Below are positions 21,901-33,443 of a stretch of DNA of 64,000 nt, piece after piece. The notes under the pieces are model-generated. The model searched no databases and had not been told where the DNA came from. It saw only the letters and a program-made list of their open reading frames with translations. The DNA is from Rhodotorula mucilaginosa. Its lineage: Eukaryota > Basidiomycota > Microbotryomycetes > Sporidiobolales > Sporidiobolaceae. The position numbers were made by a program, and so were the translations under genes. The stretch spans positions 620,001 through 684,000 of the forward strand of contig CP137865.1 in assembly GCA_034406715.1 (NCBI GenBank). The letters are read 5' to 3'. Positions within the stretch are counted from its first letter, which is position 1. Each line of letters opens with the position of its first letter.

Positions 21901-23124
21901 CCTTTACATGTACCTCGACGCGCTCTTCGACAAGGACGCACACCTCGCCTTCGATTACTCCGACTTGCAGGTCGACCTCTACGCCGAGTTCAAGCCCGAC
22001 AAGCTCATGGATTTCCTGCGAGCGAGCAACTACTACAGCCTCGAGCGCGCGTACCAAATCTGCGACGCTCGCGACCTCGTCCCCGAAATGGTCTTCTTGC
22101 TTGGCCGAATGGGCGACAATAAACGCGCGCTGACGCTCATCATCGAGCGACTCGGCGACGTGCAGCGCGCCATCGACTTTGCAAGAGAGCAGAACGACAC
22201 GGATCTGTGGGAGGATCTGCTCAAGTATTGCGAGACCAAACCAAGTGAGCAACCCACAAGCATTGCCAAAGTGGAACATTCCGCTGACAAGCCGCTTCAC
22301 AGGGTTCATTCGCGGGCTGCTTGAAAACGTCGGCGTCGACGTGGATCCTATCCGCCTCATTCGGCGCATCCAGAACGGGCTGGAAATCCCCGGCCTCAAA
22401 CCGGCGCTCATCAAAATTTTGCAAGACTTTCAGCTCCAGGTCCGTCGCTTTCCCTGCGCGTGCAAGCTCGAGAATAACGAGCTGAGTGTGGGGAAGTTCT
22501 GCAGATCTCCCTCATGGACGGCTGCAAGTCGATTCTCTACGGCGATTGCCGGAACCTGGCCCTGTCTCTGCACAGCGGCCAGACCGGAGGATTCCTTTGG
22601 ACCGGTGAGCAAACAATGCTCCACCTTCGGCACAGAAATCGAGAGGCTTACGTCGGGTTTCTCCTTTGCTGCTCTCAGGTGACACGACCGACTACTCCAC
22701 GGGCGAACCGATCTTTCCCCATCTGTCAGGAGGCGTCATCCCTGCGATACTTCCGGTTGGCGTGCGTGGCGTATTCTTCTTTTGGCGAAGAGAGCCAGCT
22801 GACTGATTGCCCGACATCTCCCCGCAGGTTCATTTCTTGTCCGGTCGCACGTTCACTGGCACCTCGGCTTTTCCCTCCCTCGCTGCCGCCTCTGGAGACC
22901 TTTCCACTGCGACTCTCGCGCCCGTCGCCCCTCTCACCAAGCGCGATCAACTCGTCGCCGCCTCGCTCCTCGCCAGCTTTGCCGAAGAAGACGACGACGA
23001 GCATGCCGCATTCACCGCCCGCAAGGCTGTCGAGGACGCTATACGTAACAAGATCGCGTCTGTCAAGGAGCTGCAAGACGAGCGGCGTTCTCGCCCTCGT
23101 CGAGCGGTCAGGGTGGACGTATGA
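18946..23124 (+). CDS. VPS41: HOPS subunit Vps41 with a degenerate C-terminal RING
   Basis: Vps41 is the HOPS subunit that tethers membranes at the vacuole. I choose ATG 18946; no nearer upstream ATG is in frame. The first 250 residues are a Ser-rich and strongly acidic extension. A beta-propeller follows (IFSKDTASAIAVCEKYI, IVGSHNGMIFVLSPEGRLL, STGEYVGSASMDG, FVSGGMAGSLVL). Next come helical repeats of the clathrin-heavy-chain type (GRYDKAASECPRILG, LYLRNRQPGKALPYFLKLRD, FLRASNYYSLERAYQICDAR, LGDVQRAIDFAREQND). The usual final RING position reads GDTTDYSTGEPIF then VHFLSGRTFTGTSAF, with no CxxC pair or zinc-binding His. Protein of about 1,140 residues in roughly 13 exons. Confidence 0.9.
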
Positions 23125-23355
23125 ATCTTCGCCCCCCATCTTGCGTCTGTTTTCCCCGCGTCTCCATTTTGTTGTAGTCTTACGCAACAGTGATTGTTTC
23201 CTTCGAAGATTCTCGCGTCTCGGTTGCAGCGCGTCTGCGCACTTGGATGCTAGTGCTGTCTCCCGCCGGATCGTTCCTTATTTTACGAATGATTTGGATA
23301 TGCACAAAAGGGGTTTGGACTAGATACTAGGCGAAAGCACTGCGACGTTCTCCCT

Positions 23356-23958
23356 TTACGGCTTCTCCATCTCGGCCTTGGCCTTCTTCGCGCCGGCACG
23401 AACGTCGGCCTTGGTTTTGTCGACAGTTGCGCCCAAGTCAGCACCTGCCTTCTTCCCCTCGGCGGCGGCCTGACCAGTGACCTGATCCGCGAGAAACGAA
23501 ATTGAGTGAGCACAGCGTAGATACCGATGAGAGAATCTCAGTTGCTGTTGCGATGGGAAGAGGGAGAGAGTTAGACCCACCTTTGACGCGGCGGCAGACA
23601 CGGGCTTGACGACCTCTTCCTTGACAGCCTTGGCGGCCGCCTCTGCCTTTTCAATACCTGTTGGGCATCAAGAGACCGGAACCGTCAGAAATGGCTTCTC
23701 GGACGGCCAGAGTGTGTTCCTTTTCATCCCGGCCTGGGAGATGAGGACCTCGGCATCGCGGTCATGATCAGGGTCCGCAGGATCCAGGATCACAGCTCCG
23801 GATCCCCTCGATCGACGCAAAAAAGACCGAGTACAAAACTCACCAGCAGCGAGGGTGTCGCCAACCTTGTGGTTGATGTCCTTGCGCGCAGCCGGGGTGG
23901 CGTAGAGGGTCCGGCGCGGAGCAGCAAGGCGGAGGGAAGTGACGGCAGTGCGGTACAT
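23356..23958 (-). CDS. Small Ala/Lys-rich protein with mitochondrial-type presequence
   Basis: Three exons read MYRTAVTSLRLAAPRRTLYA then TPAARKDINHKVGDTLAAG, GIEKAEAAAKAVKEEVVKP then VSAAASK, and VTGQAAAEGKKAGADLGAT then VDKTKADVRAGAKKAKAEME, ending KP. The ATG is at 23956-23958 and the TAA at 23356-23358, about 105 residues. The N terminus is basic, hydroxylated and free of acids, as in a mitochondrial presequence. The rest is an amphipathic Ala/Lys/Glu helix like LEA-type stress proteins. Function is unknown; a role in desiccation or membrane protection would be inference only. Confidence 0.7.
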
Positions 23959-24444
23959 CTTTGAGTGGGTGTTTCCTTGTAGTCGGAGTATGAAGAGCGA
24001 GAGAGTGGTCGCGAGTTTTGCGAGAGCGAACGAGGGACGACGTCCAAGCGACGTCACTTCGGTTTCTCCGCTTTCTCAATGTCGCGTGCTCCGAATGCTT
24101 CGGGGCGGATTGAGCTTGAGGCATCCAGAGATGTAGCGCAAGCGTACCAGGCCAACACACTCTGCGCTGTGCGCTACGAGGATCCACTTTGCGTGAGGTC
24201 AGTGAAGAGTCGTGCCGAGATTCACGTGCCAGGAACTTTTTTATGGAGGGGGAGTACTAGGTGAACGGGTATTTAGACAGTACGAGAGGGAGGGTATTTC
24301 GGTAGATATGCGAGAGAGAGACTGTAAGGATGCAAGCGGGACAGAAAGGGCCCCCGAGCGGGCGCTTGGGAAAAAGTGCTAGTGCGAGGAACAGGGAGGG
24401 GGGTGAAAGTCGAAGCCGGGCGAGATTGAGAGAGACGGGAGCGC
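23959..24444. other. Intergenic region upstream of the small mitochondrial-type gene
   Basis: This 486-bp gap is the promoter side of the small gene at 23356-23958 and the 3' flank of the STYX-like gene. I see nothing else I can support. Confidence 0.5.
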
Positions 24445-25621
24445 TCATGCTTGTGGACCGGTCCACATCGGCGCAGTAGGAACGCGCGGCATCATGTCCG
24501 TGTCCATGGTCCTGAGTACGAGCGGAAACAGAGTCAGTTCAACGAACGCGTTGAGGCCGATCAAGCGGCGGTCCTTTCCGGCCTACGCGTGCGCGTTGGC
24601 TGACTCACATCACCGTGGACCCGTTCATACCGTCGTCCTCATCATCGTCGTCATCATCCTCGCGACCGCGGCGATTCGCGCGCTGTCCAGCCTGAGCGCC
24701 ACGATCTGCTGCGACGGCTTGCGAGGCCATGATGATGGGGCGGTACGCCTGCAGGTGATGCAAGGAGTAAGTACAGGAATTCTGTAGAAATCGGGAAACG
24801 AAGGCCAGGACTTACTTCGAGCTGGTGGACGAATTCGGTGCGAGGAGCGACGCAAAAGCGACGAGCCTGGACAAACGCAAACGCGTCTTCGTGGCCGAGT
24901 CCAGTCTTGATCATCACGTAGGCGGTCCTGTCGAGGGGTGGGGTTTGAAACGCGTAGCATGTCAGCCTTTGCGTCCTCGAGCGCGAGTAAGCGACGGGAT
25001 GCGTACACGATGGCGGGCGAGCGGCTGATTCCGTCTCCGCAGTGAACAAGGACACGCCCACCGTTCTCAAGGGCGCCGTCGATGAACTGACATGCTCTGC
25101 GAATGAATCAGAACGGCGTCAAGGGAAAGTTCGTAAGAGACCAACAGGAGTGTGCGCAACAATGGGGGGACGCACTGAGGAAAGATCCGAATCAAGTTTT
25201 GGTCGTCGGCGTCGCGAATGTCCTGGATCAGGTACTCGAATTCGCCGGGAAACTTGGGCTTCAGGATGTGACTGTAGAGGTCAGACTCGGGTCAGTCAGG
25301 TATGGGGGAATCACGAGTCTGAGTTATTCCAACTTGCGCTTCTCGCGTTTCGGCAATGCAAAGGATGTGGGTCACGCCGAGATTCTTCAAGATTTCGCGC
25401 TTCGTGCTGGGCTGGAATGGTCCGACGTAGAGTCCTGTAGCACCCAGTCACTCGATCAGCAGCTCTTGCTTTCCCACAGTCCAGACCGACGGCGACTTGT
25501 AAGGCGTACCTGGCAGGATCTCTTGCGCCTCCCTGCGCATCTCGTACTTCCAGTCTGTGCGGTTCGGCACCTGATCCTCGAGTGCTTGCAGCTCCCTGCT
25601 CGCTCCATGCAGCGACGCCAT
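24445..25621 (-). CDS. STYX-type dual-specificity phosphatase with intact catalytic Cys
   Basis: The spliced protein begins MASLHGASRELQALEDQ and carries YEMRREAQEILPGLYVGPF, the signature opening of the STYX pseudophosphatase family, then THILCIAETREAQ and HILKPKFPGEFEYLIQDI. The phosphatase loop reads LVHCGDGISRS with C127 and R133. In human STYX this Cys is Gly, so the fungal protein should be active. The downstream blocks AYVMIKTGLGHEDAFAFVQ, RRFCVAPRTEFVHQLE and YRPIIMASQ match STYX order. The tail is acidic (DREDDDDDDEDDG), and a last short exon ends PRVPTAPMWTGPQA. One intron is only 48 nt (donor gttgga). Substrate unknown. Confidence 0.87.
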
Positions 25622-26167
25622 CGTGCGAGGTGTAGGCCGACGAGGAACCGGTTTGACAAGCGACGAGTGGGGCGGGGCGGGTGTCCGCGAGAGAGAGGAG
25701 GGCGGCGAGCGGCTGAGGAGCGAGAGGCTGTTCGGCGAACGATCCTTAAGGAGAGCAGCCGGTGACTTCTGGAGCGTCTGCGGGCTTGCGACTTGAAAGA
25801 GTGTGTTTTGGCGGAAAGGGAACGTGCAATGTCAACTCCATCTGCAGACCGAGCGGATGTCTACAGTACATGACGCGCTCGAGTCTTTCAATGCTTCTCT
25901 CCGTCTTGCCTCTCCCGGACTGCTCAAATTTCGCCAAGAGCGTAATGCGGCCGATGAGTCTTCCGAGGATGTCATATGTTCCCGACGACCAAGTTCGCAT
26001 TGCGGATGCATCTCTATCTCACATCCGCCGACGAACTATCTGGCGCACGCCTTGTGCTCCAGAAGTCGCTTGTGATTACGGGGAACAGCAACAATGGGCC
26101 GGGATTGACGTCCCCAGCCAGGAAGGTGCTCGAGAGAGCCGTGCCGTGGTCGGCGGGTGGGTCCGCT
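25622..26167. other. Intergenic region upstream of the STYX-like gene
   Basis: This 546-bp gap holds the promoter side of the STYX-like gene and the 3' flank of COQ7. I see no supported feature. Confidence 0.5.
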
Positions 26168-27163
26168 CTAAACTCGCTTCGTTGCTTCGATAGCGAGGCG
26201 ACAGCCTCCGGCGATGACTGCGCTGAGGAGAGCGTACGCCGGCGCCTGCTGTGACTCGTTCTCGACGGCGGTGTCGAGGTGGTGCAGCTCGTCGTCGCGG
26301 AACTCGGTCAGGACTTTTTCGAGTAACGGGATCGACGGGTGGTCCGGGAAGTCTTCTTTGAGGTCCTTGAGCTGGCTACAAGACAGCAACACGCCAGTCA
26401 GTATGAAGTGAGTCCGATGGCAGCTTGGCGTTGGATGCCGGTGACACTGCATGCGATCAAGGACTGCTCGACGGAGCAAGTACTCACTCGTTGTAATGTT
26501 CGCCGATCACCGTCTCGACCGCCTCAGTGCAAGCCATCGCTGCTCGTTTGCCCAAGATGGCCGTCCCTGCCCCGAGGCCAAAGGCCATCGCTTTCCAGAG
26601 CGGGTAGAGTGCCGTCGGCCTGACGTCGTGCTGCGTGATGAGTTTGTCGAACGTCGCGATGTGCTTCTTCTCGCCGTCCCACATGTCCTGCGCGCGTGCA
26701 AGTCGCTTATGTCAGAGAGCTTGCGGTTTCATGGCAGCATGGTGGCGAGAAACTCGAGCGATCGTAGAAAAGCAGACGGGGCCCGCACCTGCACGATCTG
26801 GGTCGTTCTGCGGTCCGATCCGAGCCCAAAGACGGCGCGTTGACCTCGGTAGATGTAGTTGGCGCCGAGTTCGCCAGCTTGGTCGACGCGAATGATCTTG
26901 TCGATGATGTCGCGCTGCCTCGACGTCAACGGCGGCGACTCGGTCGTCGCGCGGACTTGCTCCGCCGTGAGCGGTTCGCTGCCCTTCGGTTGCGGAAGGT
27001 AGACGGACGAAGCCTGCGTCGGGTCGGCGTACGGCACGTCCGTGTCTGCGCTCGTCGATGCGCCGGGGACGAACGCAGGCGGTGCAGCATGCGAAGAGTG
27101 CGGGCGAGCAATCACTCGCCAGGCGGATGGCCGCGCAACAGTTCGAGGAGTCCGTGAGAGCAT
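26168..27163 (-). CDS. COQ7: Demethoxyubiquinone hydroxylase Coq7
   Basis: Coq7 is the mitochondrial di-iron enzyme that hydroxylates demethoxyubiquinone in ubiquinone synthesis. I choose ATG 27161-27163, giving the presequence [20 protein letters not shown]; in-frame codons upstream lack an ATG. The di-iron ligands are all visible: E in [15 protein letters not shown], the E-x-x-H pair in [13 protein letters not shown] in [14 protein letters not shown], and the E-x-x-H pair in [12 protein letters not shown]. The terminus [20 protein letters not shown] is also typical. Three exons. It lies on the same strand as LYS4 with only about 250 bp between the ATG of COQ7 and the neighbouring stop. Confidence 0.95.
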
Positions 27164-27411
27164 GATCGTGTTGGTGTGTCGGGGTCTGGAAGGAGGCCGC
27201 AGAGTGTGAGCAGGCGAAGCGATGGCTGCGGACGAGAAGAGCCTTCTTCCGAGTCGAGAGCGCGTGCGATCGAACCAGCTGCAGACAGTGCACAATACCA
27301 CGATGCATATTGCAAAGAATGCGCTCGCTTCTATTCCGAGACTAAAGATACAACAGGGGAGAACAAGCGGAAATCGCCGGAAAGTGCGCTTCTAGATCCC
27401 TCCTTGCGTTT

Positions 27412-29842
27412 TCAGGCAGAGATGCGCTCCTTGACCCATCCTTCCAATCCGCCAGCTGCGCAGAATGACGTTGGAAGGTCAGCACAGAGTCGGGACCGCA
27501 AACGGGGGCAACAAAACACGCACCGAGCCACATCTCCTGAACACTGCCACCCACGGCGCCGACACGGTACTCCTTGACGACGTCGCCGCCCTTCTCCTTC
27601 CGGAGGGTGACCTTGCCGTCGACACTGCCGACTTCGATCCAGTACGGCGTCCGGACCGTCAGTTTGCCGTCCTTGCCGCCGGCGTTCCGCTTGCCCTCGG
27701 CCGCAAAGTCGCGCGTGAGGTCCTCGATCAGCTCGGGGCATTCGACGCAGATCAGGGCGTTGTTGATCGAGTTGCGCTTGAAGATGTCGCCGAACGAGCC
27801 GCACAGGACCAGCGGGATTCCGGACGAGAGGAGCGCCGTCGCGGCTTGCTCGCGAGACGAGCCGGTACCAAAGTTGTACCCGGACGCGAGCAAGACTCCC
27901 TCTCCGTTCCGCTGGGGACCGGACGGGTTGGTGGACCGCGCAGGGGATTCGAGGGACTTCATGATCGTGGCAAACTCGGGGTCGTAGTTTTCCATGACGA
28001 CGTCGGCCTGCTTCTCGCGCGTGATGTCGTCCTGGTAGGTATACTTGCCCGGGTAGATCCCGTCCGTGTTCAGGTTGTCTTGCGGTGCAAAGAGCAACGG
28101 ACCGGAGAAGAGGGGCGGGAAGTTGGGGAGGAGGGGCTCCGAGACAGCGGTAGACGCAGACGAATCGGCGGCAGCGGCGGTCGACTTGTGCTCCTCAATC
28201 GAGATCTTTGGTCCTTCGCTGGACGGCTTCGCCCCCGGGACCTTAGGTCCGACAATCTTGCCCGCCACTGCGGAAGCCGCCACGACTTCGGGACTGGCGA
28301 GGTAGGCGAGCGCGTTCGGGCTACCCATCCGACCCTTGTAGTTGCGGTTCGTCGCCGAGATGCCGACCTCGCTGTCCTCGAGGAGACCGACTCCGAGGCC
28401 GATACAAGGGCCGCAGCCAGCCGGGAGGACCTTGGCTCCGGCCGAGACGAGCGCGGCCCAGTCGCCGGATGCCTCTGCCTCCTTCTGCACGACCGAAGAA
28501 GCAGCGGCGATGTAGAACTCGACGCCCGGTGCGACCTTCTTGCCGCGAATGACATCGGCCGCAGCCTTGATGTCGGACGCGCGCGAGTTGGTGCACGAGA
28601 CGAGGTACGCCTTGTTGATCTTGACATCGTCCTTTTCGAGAACGGGCAACGGCGTCGCGACCTTGACCGAGTTGGGTCCGGCGACCGACGGCGAAAGCGA
28701 GGTGAGGTCGAGGGTGAGCGTCTTGGCGTACTGGGCGCCCTCGTCCGGCAGGACCGGGTTCTTGAAGACCTGCTCGAGGCGCTCGGCGGTCAAGCGCGGG
28801 TGCTGACTGCTAGAGGACGAGAGCGAGCCTGCAGCGCTGCCGCCGAACTGGAACTTGCGGAGCTCGAGCTTCTTCAACTGCGACTCGTACCACTTTTGCA
28901 AGACATCGTCGGTCGGGAACACGCCGACTAACGCCCCCCATTCGGTGGTCATGTTTGCGATCGCGAGACGCTCATCGACGCTGAGCTGCGGGATGCCCGT
29001 CCCGTGGAACTCGATGGCGTGATTCAAGACCTCGTCCTTGTTGAAGGTACCGCAGAGGGCGATGATGATGTCCTTGCCGGTGACGCCGGCGGGGAGGTTG
29101 CCTTCGAGGTTGACCTTGACGATGGGCGGAACCTGCCACCAGGTGCGCTGAGTCGCCCACAGCGCCGCCGCGTCTGTTCGCACGATCGCCGTGCCGACGC
29201 AGCCGACTCCGCCGTACATGTTGGAGTGGCTGTCACTCGCGACCGTCATGACCCCGGGGAACGCATACCCTTCTTCGATCATGATCTGGTGACCGATGCC
29301 TCGCCCGGCGGGGTAAAAGTCGACCTCGTGCTTGTTCGCAAAGGCCTCAATCTTGGCATACTTGGCGAGGTTGGCAGGACTCCGGTTCTGGACGTCGTGG
29401 TCGAGAGTGAAGACTGTTTGCCGCGGGTTCGAGATCTTGGTGGCGCCGATCGACGAGAACCTGCGGGTACGTTTCCGAGTCAGCCATCACTCTCCCGCGT
29501 CTCGCACCATGTATGGGAGGAGCCCGACTTGGAAATGACGGGACCCGTGTTGTCCTGTACCGCGGCAAAGTCGAGAAGGAAAGAAGAGCAGGTCAGCCTC
29601 GTCGTCGACCAGGACGGTGGATCCGGACCGGGTGAGCGACGTACATGGGTCATGACATGTTGCGGCTTGATCATGACGTAGTCTCCTGCGCGGACGACCT
29701 TTCCTTCGGGCAAACCGACAGAGTGCCGCTGGACGACTTTTTCGATGTACGTCTGCGGCAACTTGGCGTGGGTCGCCAGAGACCGCCTGAGCGCGTAGGC
29801 ATGAGTCGCCAGTGCGCTTGTCCGAGACCGCAAGGCAAACAT
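27412..29842 (-). CDS. LYS4: Homoaconitase, mitochondrial (lysine synthesis)
   Basis: Homoaconitase converts homocitrate/homoaconitate to homoisocitrate in the alpha-aminoadipate lysine route of fungi. The ATG is at 29842 with a presequence ([20 protein letters not shown]), then [20 protein letters not shown] and [20 protein letters not shown]. The substrate/cluster motifs [20 protein letters not shown], the FeS Cys in [11 protein letters not shown] and GCGPCIGLG, and the swivel domain ([40 protein letters not shown]) are all present. A last intron joins EMWLA to [13 protein letters not shown] and TGA at 27412-27414. About 750 residues, normal for the family. A long antisense open frame over it is a codon-bias shadow. 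Confidence 0.94.
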
Positions 29843-30309
29843 GGCGTCCTTTCGTCGTTCAGAGCGCGAGTGTAGTTGGCGCAGAGAACTTGAGTTGACT
29901 CGAGATTCGCGCCGTGGGTCTACGAGCGGGCATGGTCAGTGCCAGGCCGTGGGTGTCTGATTCGCAGCCAGCTCACATCTCACCGAGCCCCGCAGTCGAG
30001 TATAGTGATGAGTCGGAACGAGGACGAAAAGGCTCGCCGCAAATCTCCGAAAAGTCCGACCGCCAACCTCGGCTACGTTCCGACCGCACGCTTACAGCTC
30101 CGAAGCAGAGCGCACAGCGTAGAAGCCGCTCTCGTTGCCGACAGAAGCTTTTCGCAGCAGGCAGGGCGAGTCAGGTCCTCCGACGCTCTCGTTCGCGGTT
30201 TTTGCGGATGACCAATCCCGCTCGTCCCAAAGGTCAAACATCGCAACGACATCACCATTGCATCAAGCGACAAGCGTTCCGCCTTCACCTTCACCGACCA
30301 CCTCGACTC
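29843..30309. other. LYS4 upstream region
   Basis: This 467-bp gap is the promoter side of LYS4 and the 3' flank of the FAR1-like gene. I could not pick out a confident Gcn4-type or TATA site. Confidence 0.45.
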
Positions 30310-33025
30310 TCAGAACGACGCGTGCGCCCGGAAGCGTCCTCCTCCAAACCTGCCGTCTCCATCTCGACGAATCGGCGACCTGGGCGCAAAAGTGCTCACC
30401 GCGCTTGCGTGCTGCTGGGGCGGACCGTGATCGCGCGAGATCCGACGCGACCGCTCGTTCACCTCGGCGACAGCCGCCGCCACTTTGACGAGCTCCCACA
30501 TCGCCGGCTCCTTCTCCCGGAGGTACGCGGACTCGTCCGGTCCGACTGCACGGCCGTACAGGTACTCGAGCGCGAGCAACTGGCGCTTGTAGGGCTCGGC
30601 TGCGTCGCTTCCGTGCCCTTGCTCGACGAACAGTGGCGAGATGGTCGGAGGGCGGCGCGGGAAAGTCGGCAGAGACGGGAGACGGTGCCGCGCAGGTCGG
30701 TTCGCTCCTGCCAGGAGACTGATGTACACCTCTGCGTTTGGCTTGCTGAGCGCCTCGGGGGCGCGAAAGCTCGGGACAATGCGCTCGAGCTGGGCGAGCT
30801 TGTCACGCAGACCCCTCGCGCTGTACAGCCTGGAAGGGAGCGTACTGCTTCAGTCGGTTTGGCCAAATACGGGGATGATCTCCGCAATCGCACACCTCCG
30901 CGATAATGACTCACCGGTCGATCTTGCCACCTTCGCGCTCGCCTCCGACCTTCCACAGCAGTTGCTTCAACCCTTCGGCCTGCTCCGCCGCCTTCCTGAC
31001 TTTCGCTTCGGCCTCAGTCTCCTCGTCGTCTCCGCCCAGAGTCGGAGGCGGCGCGACCGACTTGCTGCGCAGCTCCTCGCGCAAGTCGGCATCACGCTTG
31101 ATCTTGCTCGCTTGGGCGATGGCCATCTTGCTCGCCGAGGTCATGTTCTGTGCCATGCCAGGACGCGAGCTTGAGAAGGCCGTGCTTGAACCGCCGATGC
31201 TGAGCGACGTCGAACGGAGAGGCGTCGTCGGTGCGCGTCGCATAGCCGCCGACTTCTTCGATGTGCGCGGGATAAATGCGAGTGCGGCCGGCGGGCTGGA
31301 AGTCGGAGCATTGGTCGCGCCGGCCGCAGCGTCCGGCGAATCCGGCATGGGGGCGGACGCAGCCTCTTGTTCAACCTTGGCGGCCGCCTCAGCTCTCGAT
31401 CCGTCTTCTTCGACAACCTCCGGCAGTTCCCAGCGAGAAAGCTTGCGTTGTTTGCGATTGCGCGGCGACGGCGGCGGCGTCTGCTGTTCGCTCACAGTCC
31501 CGTGCTGTGCCTCCGAGCTCATGATCGGCGCGCTAGAGAACAGTGGCTGAGACACCGACGGCGCTGGCGGCGCTGGCTGCGGCGAGGGCGGGGAAGCTTC
31601 GGACTGCGCGGCGTCCGATTGCGCGGCGTCCGATTGCGAATGGAACGTGATTTGCTGCAAGCCTAGCAGCGCCTCCAGCGCCACCTGCTCGCGGAGCGCG
31701 TCTTCCTCCTGCTTGTGACTGGGAACTCCCGCGTCGACGCCACTAGCCGGGACGGAAAGACGCAGCGTCGTCGCCTTCTCGAGCTGAACAACCGGAGTGC
31801 GTCGAATCGGTGCCAGTTGGCGGTACAGAGACGGCGAAACGGGCGAGTACGACGTCTCCGGAGTCTCATTGCGGGACTCGACGGTATGCGTCGAAGCAGC
31901 AGGAGACTCGGTCGACGTGGGCGAGATGAATCGCTCGTCTTGTCCGGCGTCGGCGCCAGGAGGAGCAGGTGGCGTGAACGGAGTCATTGGGAGCGGCGTG
32001 AGTTTGCGCCAGAGGACCGGCGCCGGCTCGAGACGGATCACATTCGGTCTTTTTAAGAAGGCGACAAGGTATTGAAGCGGAGGCTGCGCGGCATCGTGAC
32101 AGCTTTCGCAGGCTTCGCGCGGAGAAAGGGCATCGTCCGCATGCTCCGGCGCTCTTGGCGACATCGTCGACCTTGCAGCGCTAGGTTCCTGATCGACCTG
32201 CGTTTCGACCTCCCCGGCGGTGGCGGCGGCAGGAGGCTGCTGTTCGGGTTCCGGCTCTTCGACCGCCAGATTTGTCACCCACCCCCAAGCCCGCAAGGCA
32301 TCTTCGCCTCCCGTCCCACGCAACCGCGGGCGCTTCGCAACTCGGACTGCATCTTCCTGCAGGACACGCTGTTCCCACATGCACCACATTGCATCTCCGC
32401 GGTGCTCGCAGTCGCTGAGCGGGCGTTTCTTCGGTCGGGTACGCCCACCTTGGGTCTGGCGAGTAAGGGGAAGAAGGGGGATGGAGAATCCGGTCGAGGT
32501 GACGAGTTGCGAATCGATAATGACAGGCGAGTCGGGGACGAAGGTCGGCGACGTCGAGGTTTCCGCCATGAATTTGCCATCGTCCGCGTCCAGGCGAGAC
32601 TCGCATTCGTGCGCCCACGCGGTGTGAGCATCAAACTCGGACACGATGTAGCCGTTCGGTTGCGACCCGGTCGACGCAATCTGACGACAGGCGACGAGGC
32701 GGAACCTGCACGACATGAATCCACTCTGGATGAGTAGGGAGCAAGTGCTTCCCCTTCATAGTCCCCCGCCGTTCCTGTCGACGTACGGGCAGTACTCGTC
32801 CTCCTCTTTGACCCGCTCTCCCGCCCTTTTCCGCCCAGGCTTCCTGACTCCGAGCTTGCACCGGACCGTGATTTTCTTGCCGTTACCAGTCTTGCGCGAA
32901 GTGTATTCGGCGTGGATCGGAACCTCCGAGCCTTCACAGTAGAAAGTTGTAGAGCGAACCGCCGCGAGCAAGTCGTCGCAGGATGCGAAGTGCGAGCCGA
33001 TCCGCATCCGCAGAGGAGAAGACAT
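30310..33025 (-). CDS. FAR1/WRKY-like zinc-domain protein with a long disordered region
   Basis: Three exons: 32783-33025, about 30914-32725, and about 30310-30831. The first intron (32726-32782) joins EEDEYCPY to SGFMSCRFRLVACRQ. The N-terminal 100 residues follow the pattern of FAR1-type DNA-binding domains: an F..CDDLLAAVRS helix, a strand HAEYTSRKTGNGKKITVRC, basic KLGVRKPGRKR, two Cys (YCPY, SCRF), then NGYIVSEFDAHTAWAHEC supplying His/Cys ligands. The central 550 residues are Pro/Ser/Glu-rich and disordered, with a small AAQSD tandem repeat (15-bp unit near 31606-31635). The C-terminal exon is a conserved-looking helical block (RLYSARGLRDKLAQLERIV; KRQLLALEYLYGRAVGPDES). No transposase domain is present. 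Possible domesticated DNA-binding factor; function unknown. Confidence 0.65.
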
Positions 33026-33443
33026 GGTCCGCTGCGTTGCCGGCCTTCGCGTAGGCTCAGGCTGAACAGGGTCTTATAACGGCGCAGCGACGCTGTCTGA
33101 TCGAGGTGGTCGCAGCAAGAAGTCGGTCGGTCCTCTTTCCGGTCCACAAGGGAAACGCCAGGCCGCACACAGCGTGACAGGCTCGGCTGTACACCCTCGC
33201 GAGCCCTCTATGCGATCACCTCGAGCCCGTGTCGGAGCGGCAGGAGGAAACGAGCAAAAGGGCTGACACGGTGCAACCCGTCGCAGCAGTCGAAACGAAG
33301 AAAACTAAAAAGTCCAGAGACGAGGACCGTGCAGTGCGGGGTAGGTGGTTTACCGTTTAAAGTTTGCACAGGCAATAAGGTTACACAACAAGTAAGGACT
33401 GAAACATGCGCAGGAAGGGAAATGGGAAAGAGCGTATGCTGTT
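33026..33443. other. Intergenic region between the FAR1-like gene and DBP8
   Basis: This 418-bp gap holds the promoter side of the FAR1-like gene and the 3' flank of DBP8, all minus strand. I see nothing else in it. Confidence 0.5.

Noticed and set aside
27465-28931. 488-codon open frame antisense to LYS4
   Set aside because: It mirrors the LYS4 coding frame in GC-rich DNA with strong third-position bias; translation is Arg/Asp/Val-rich with no motif.
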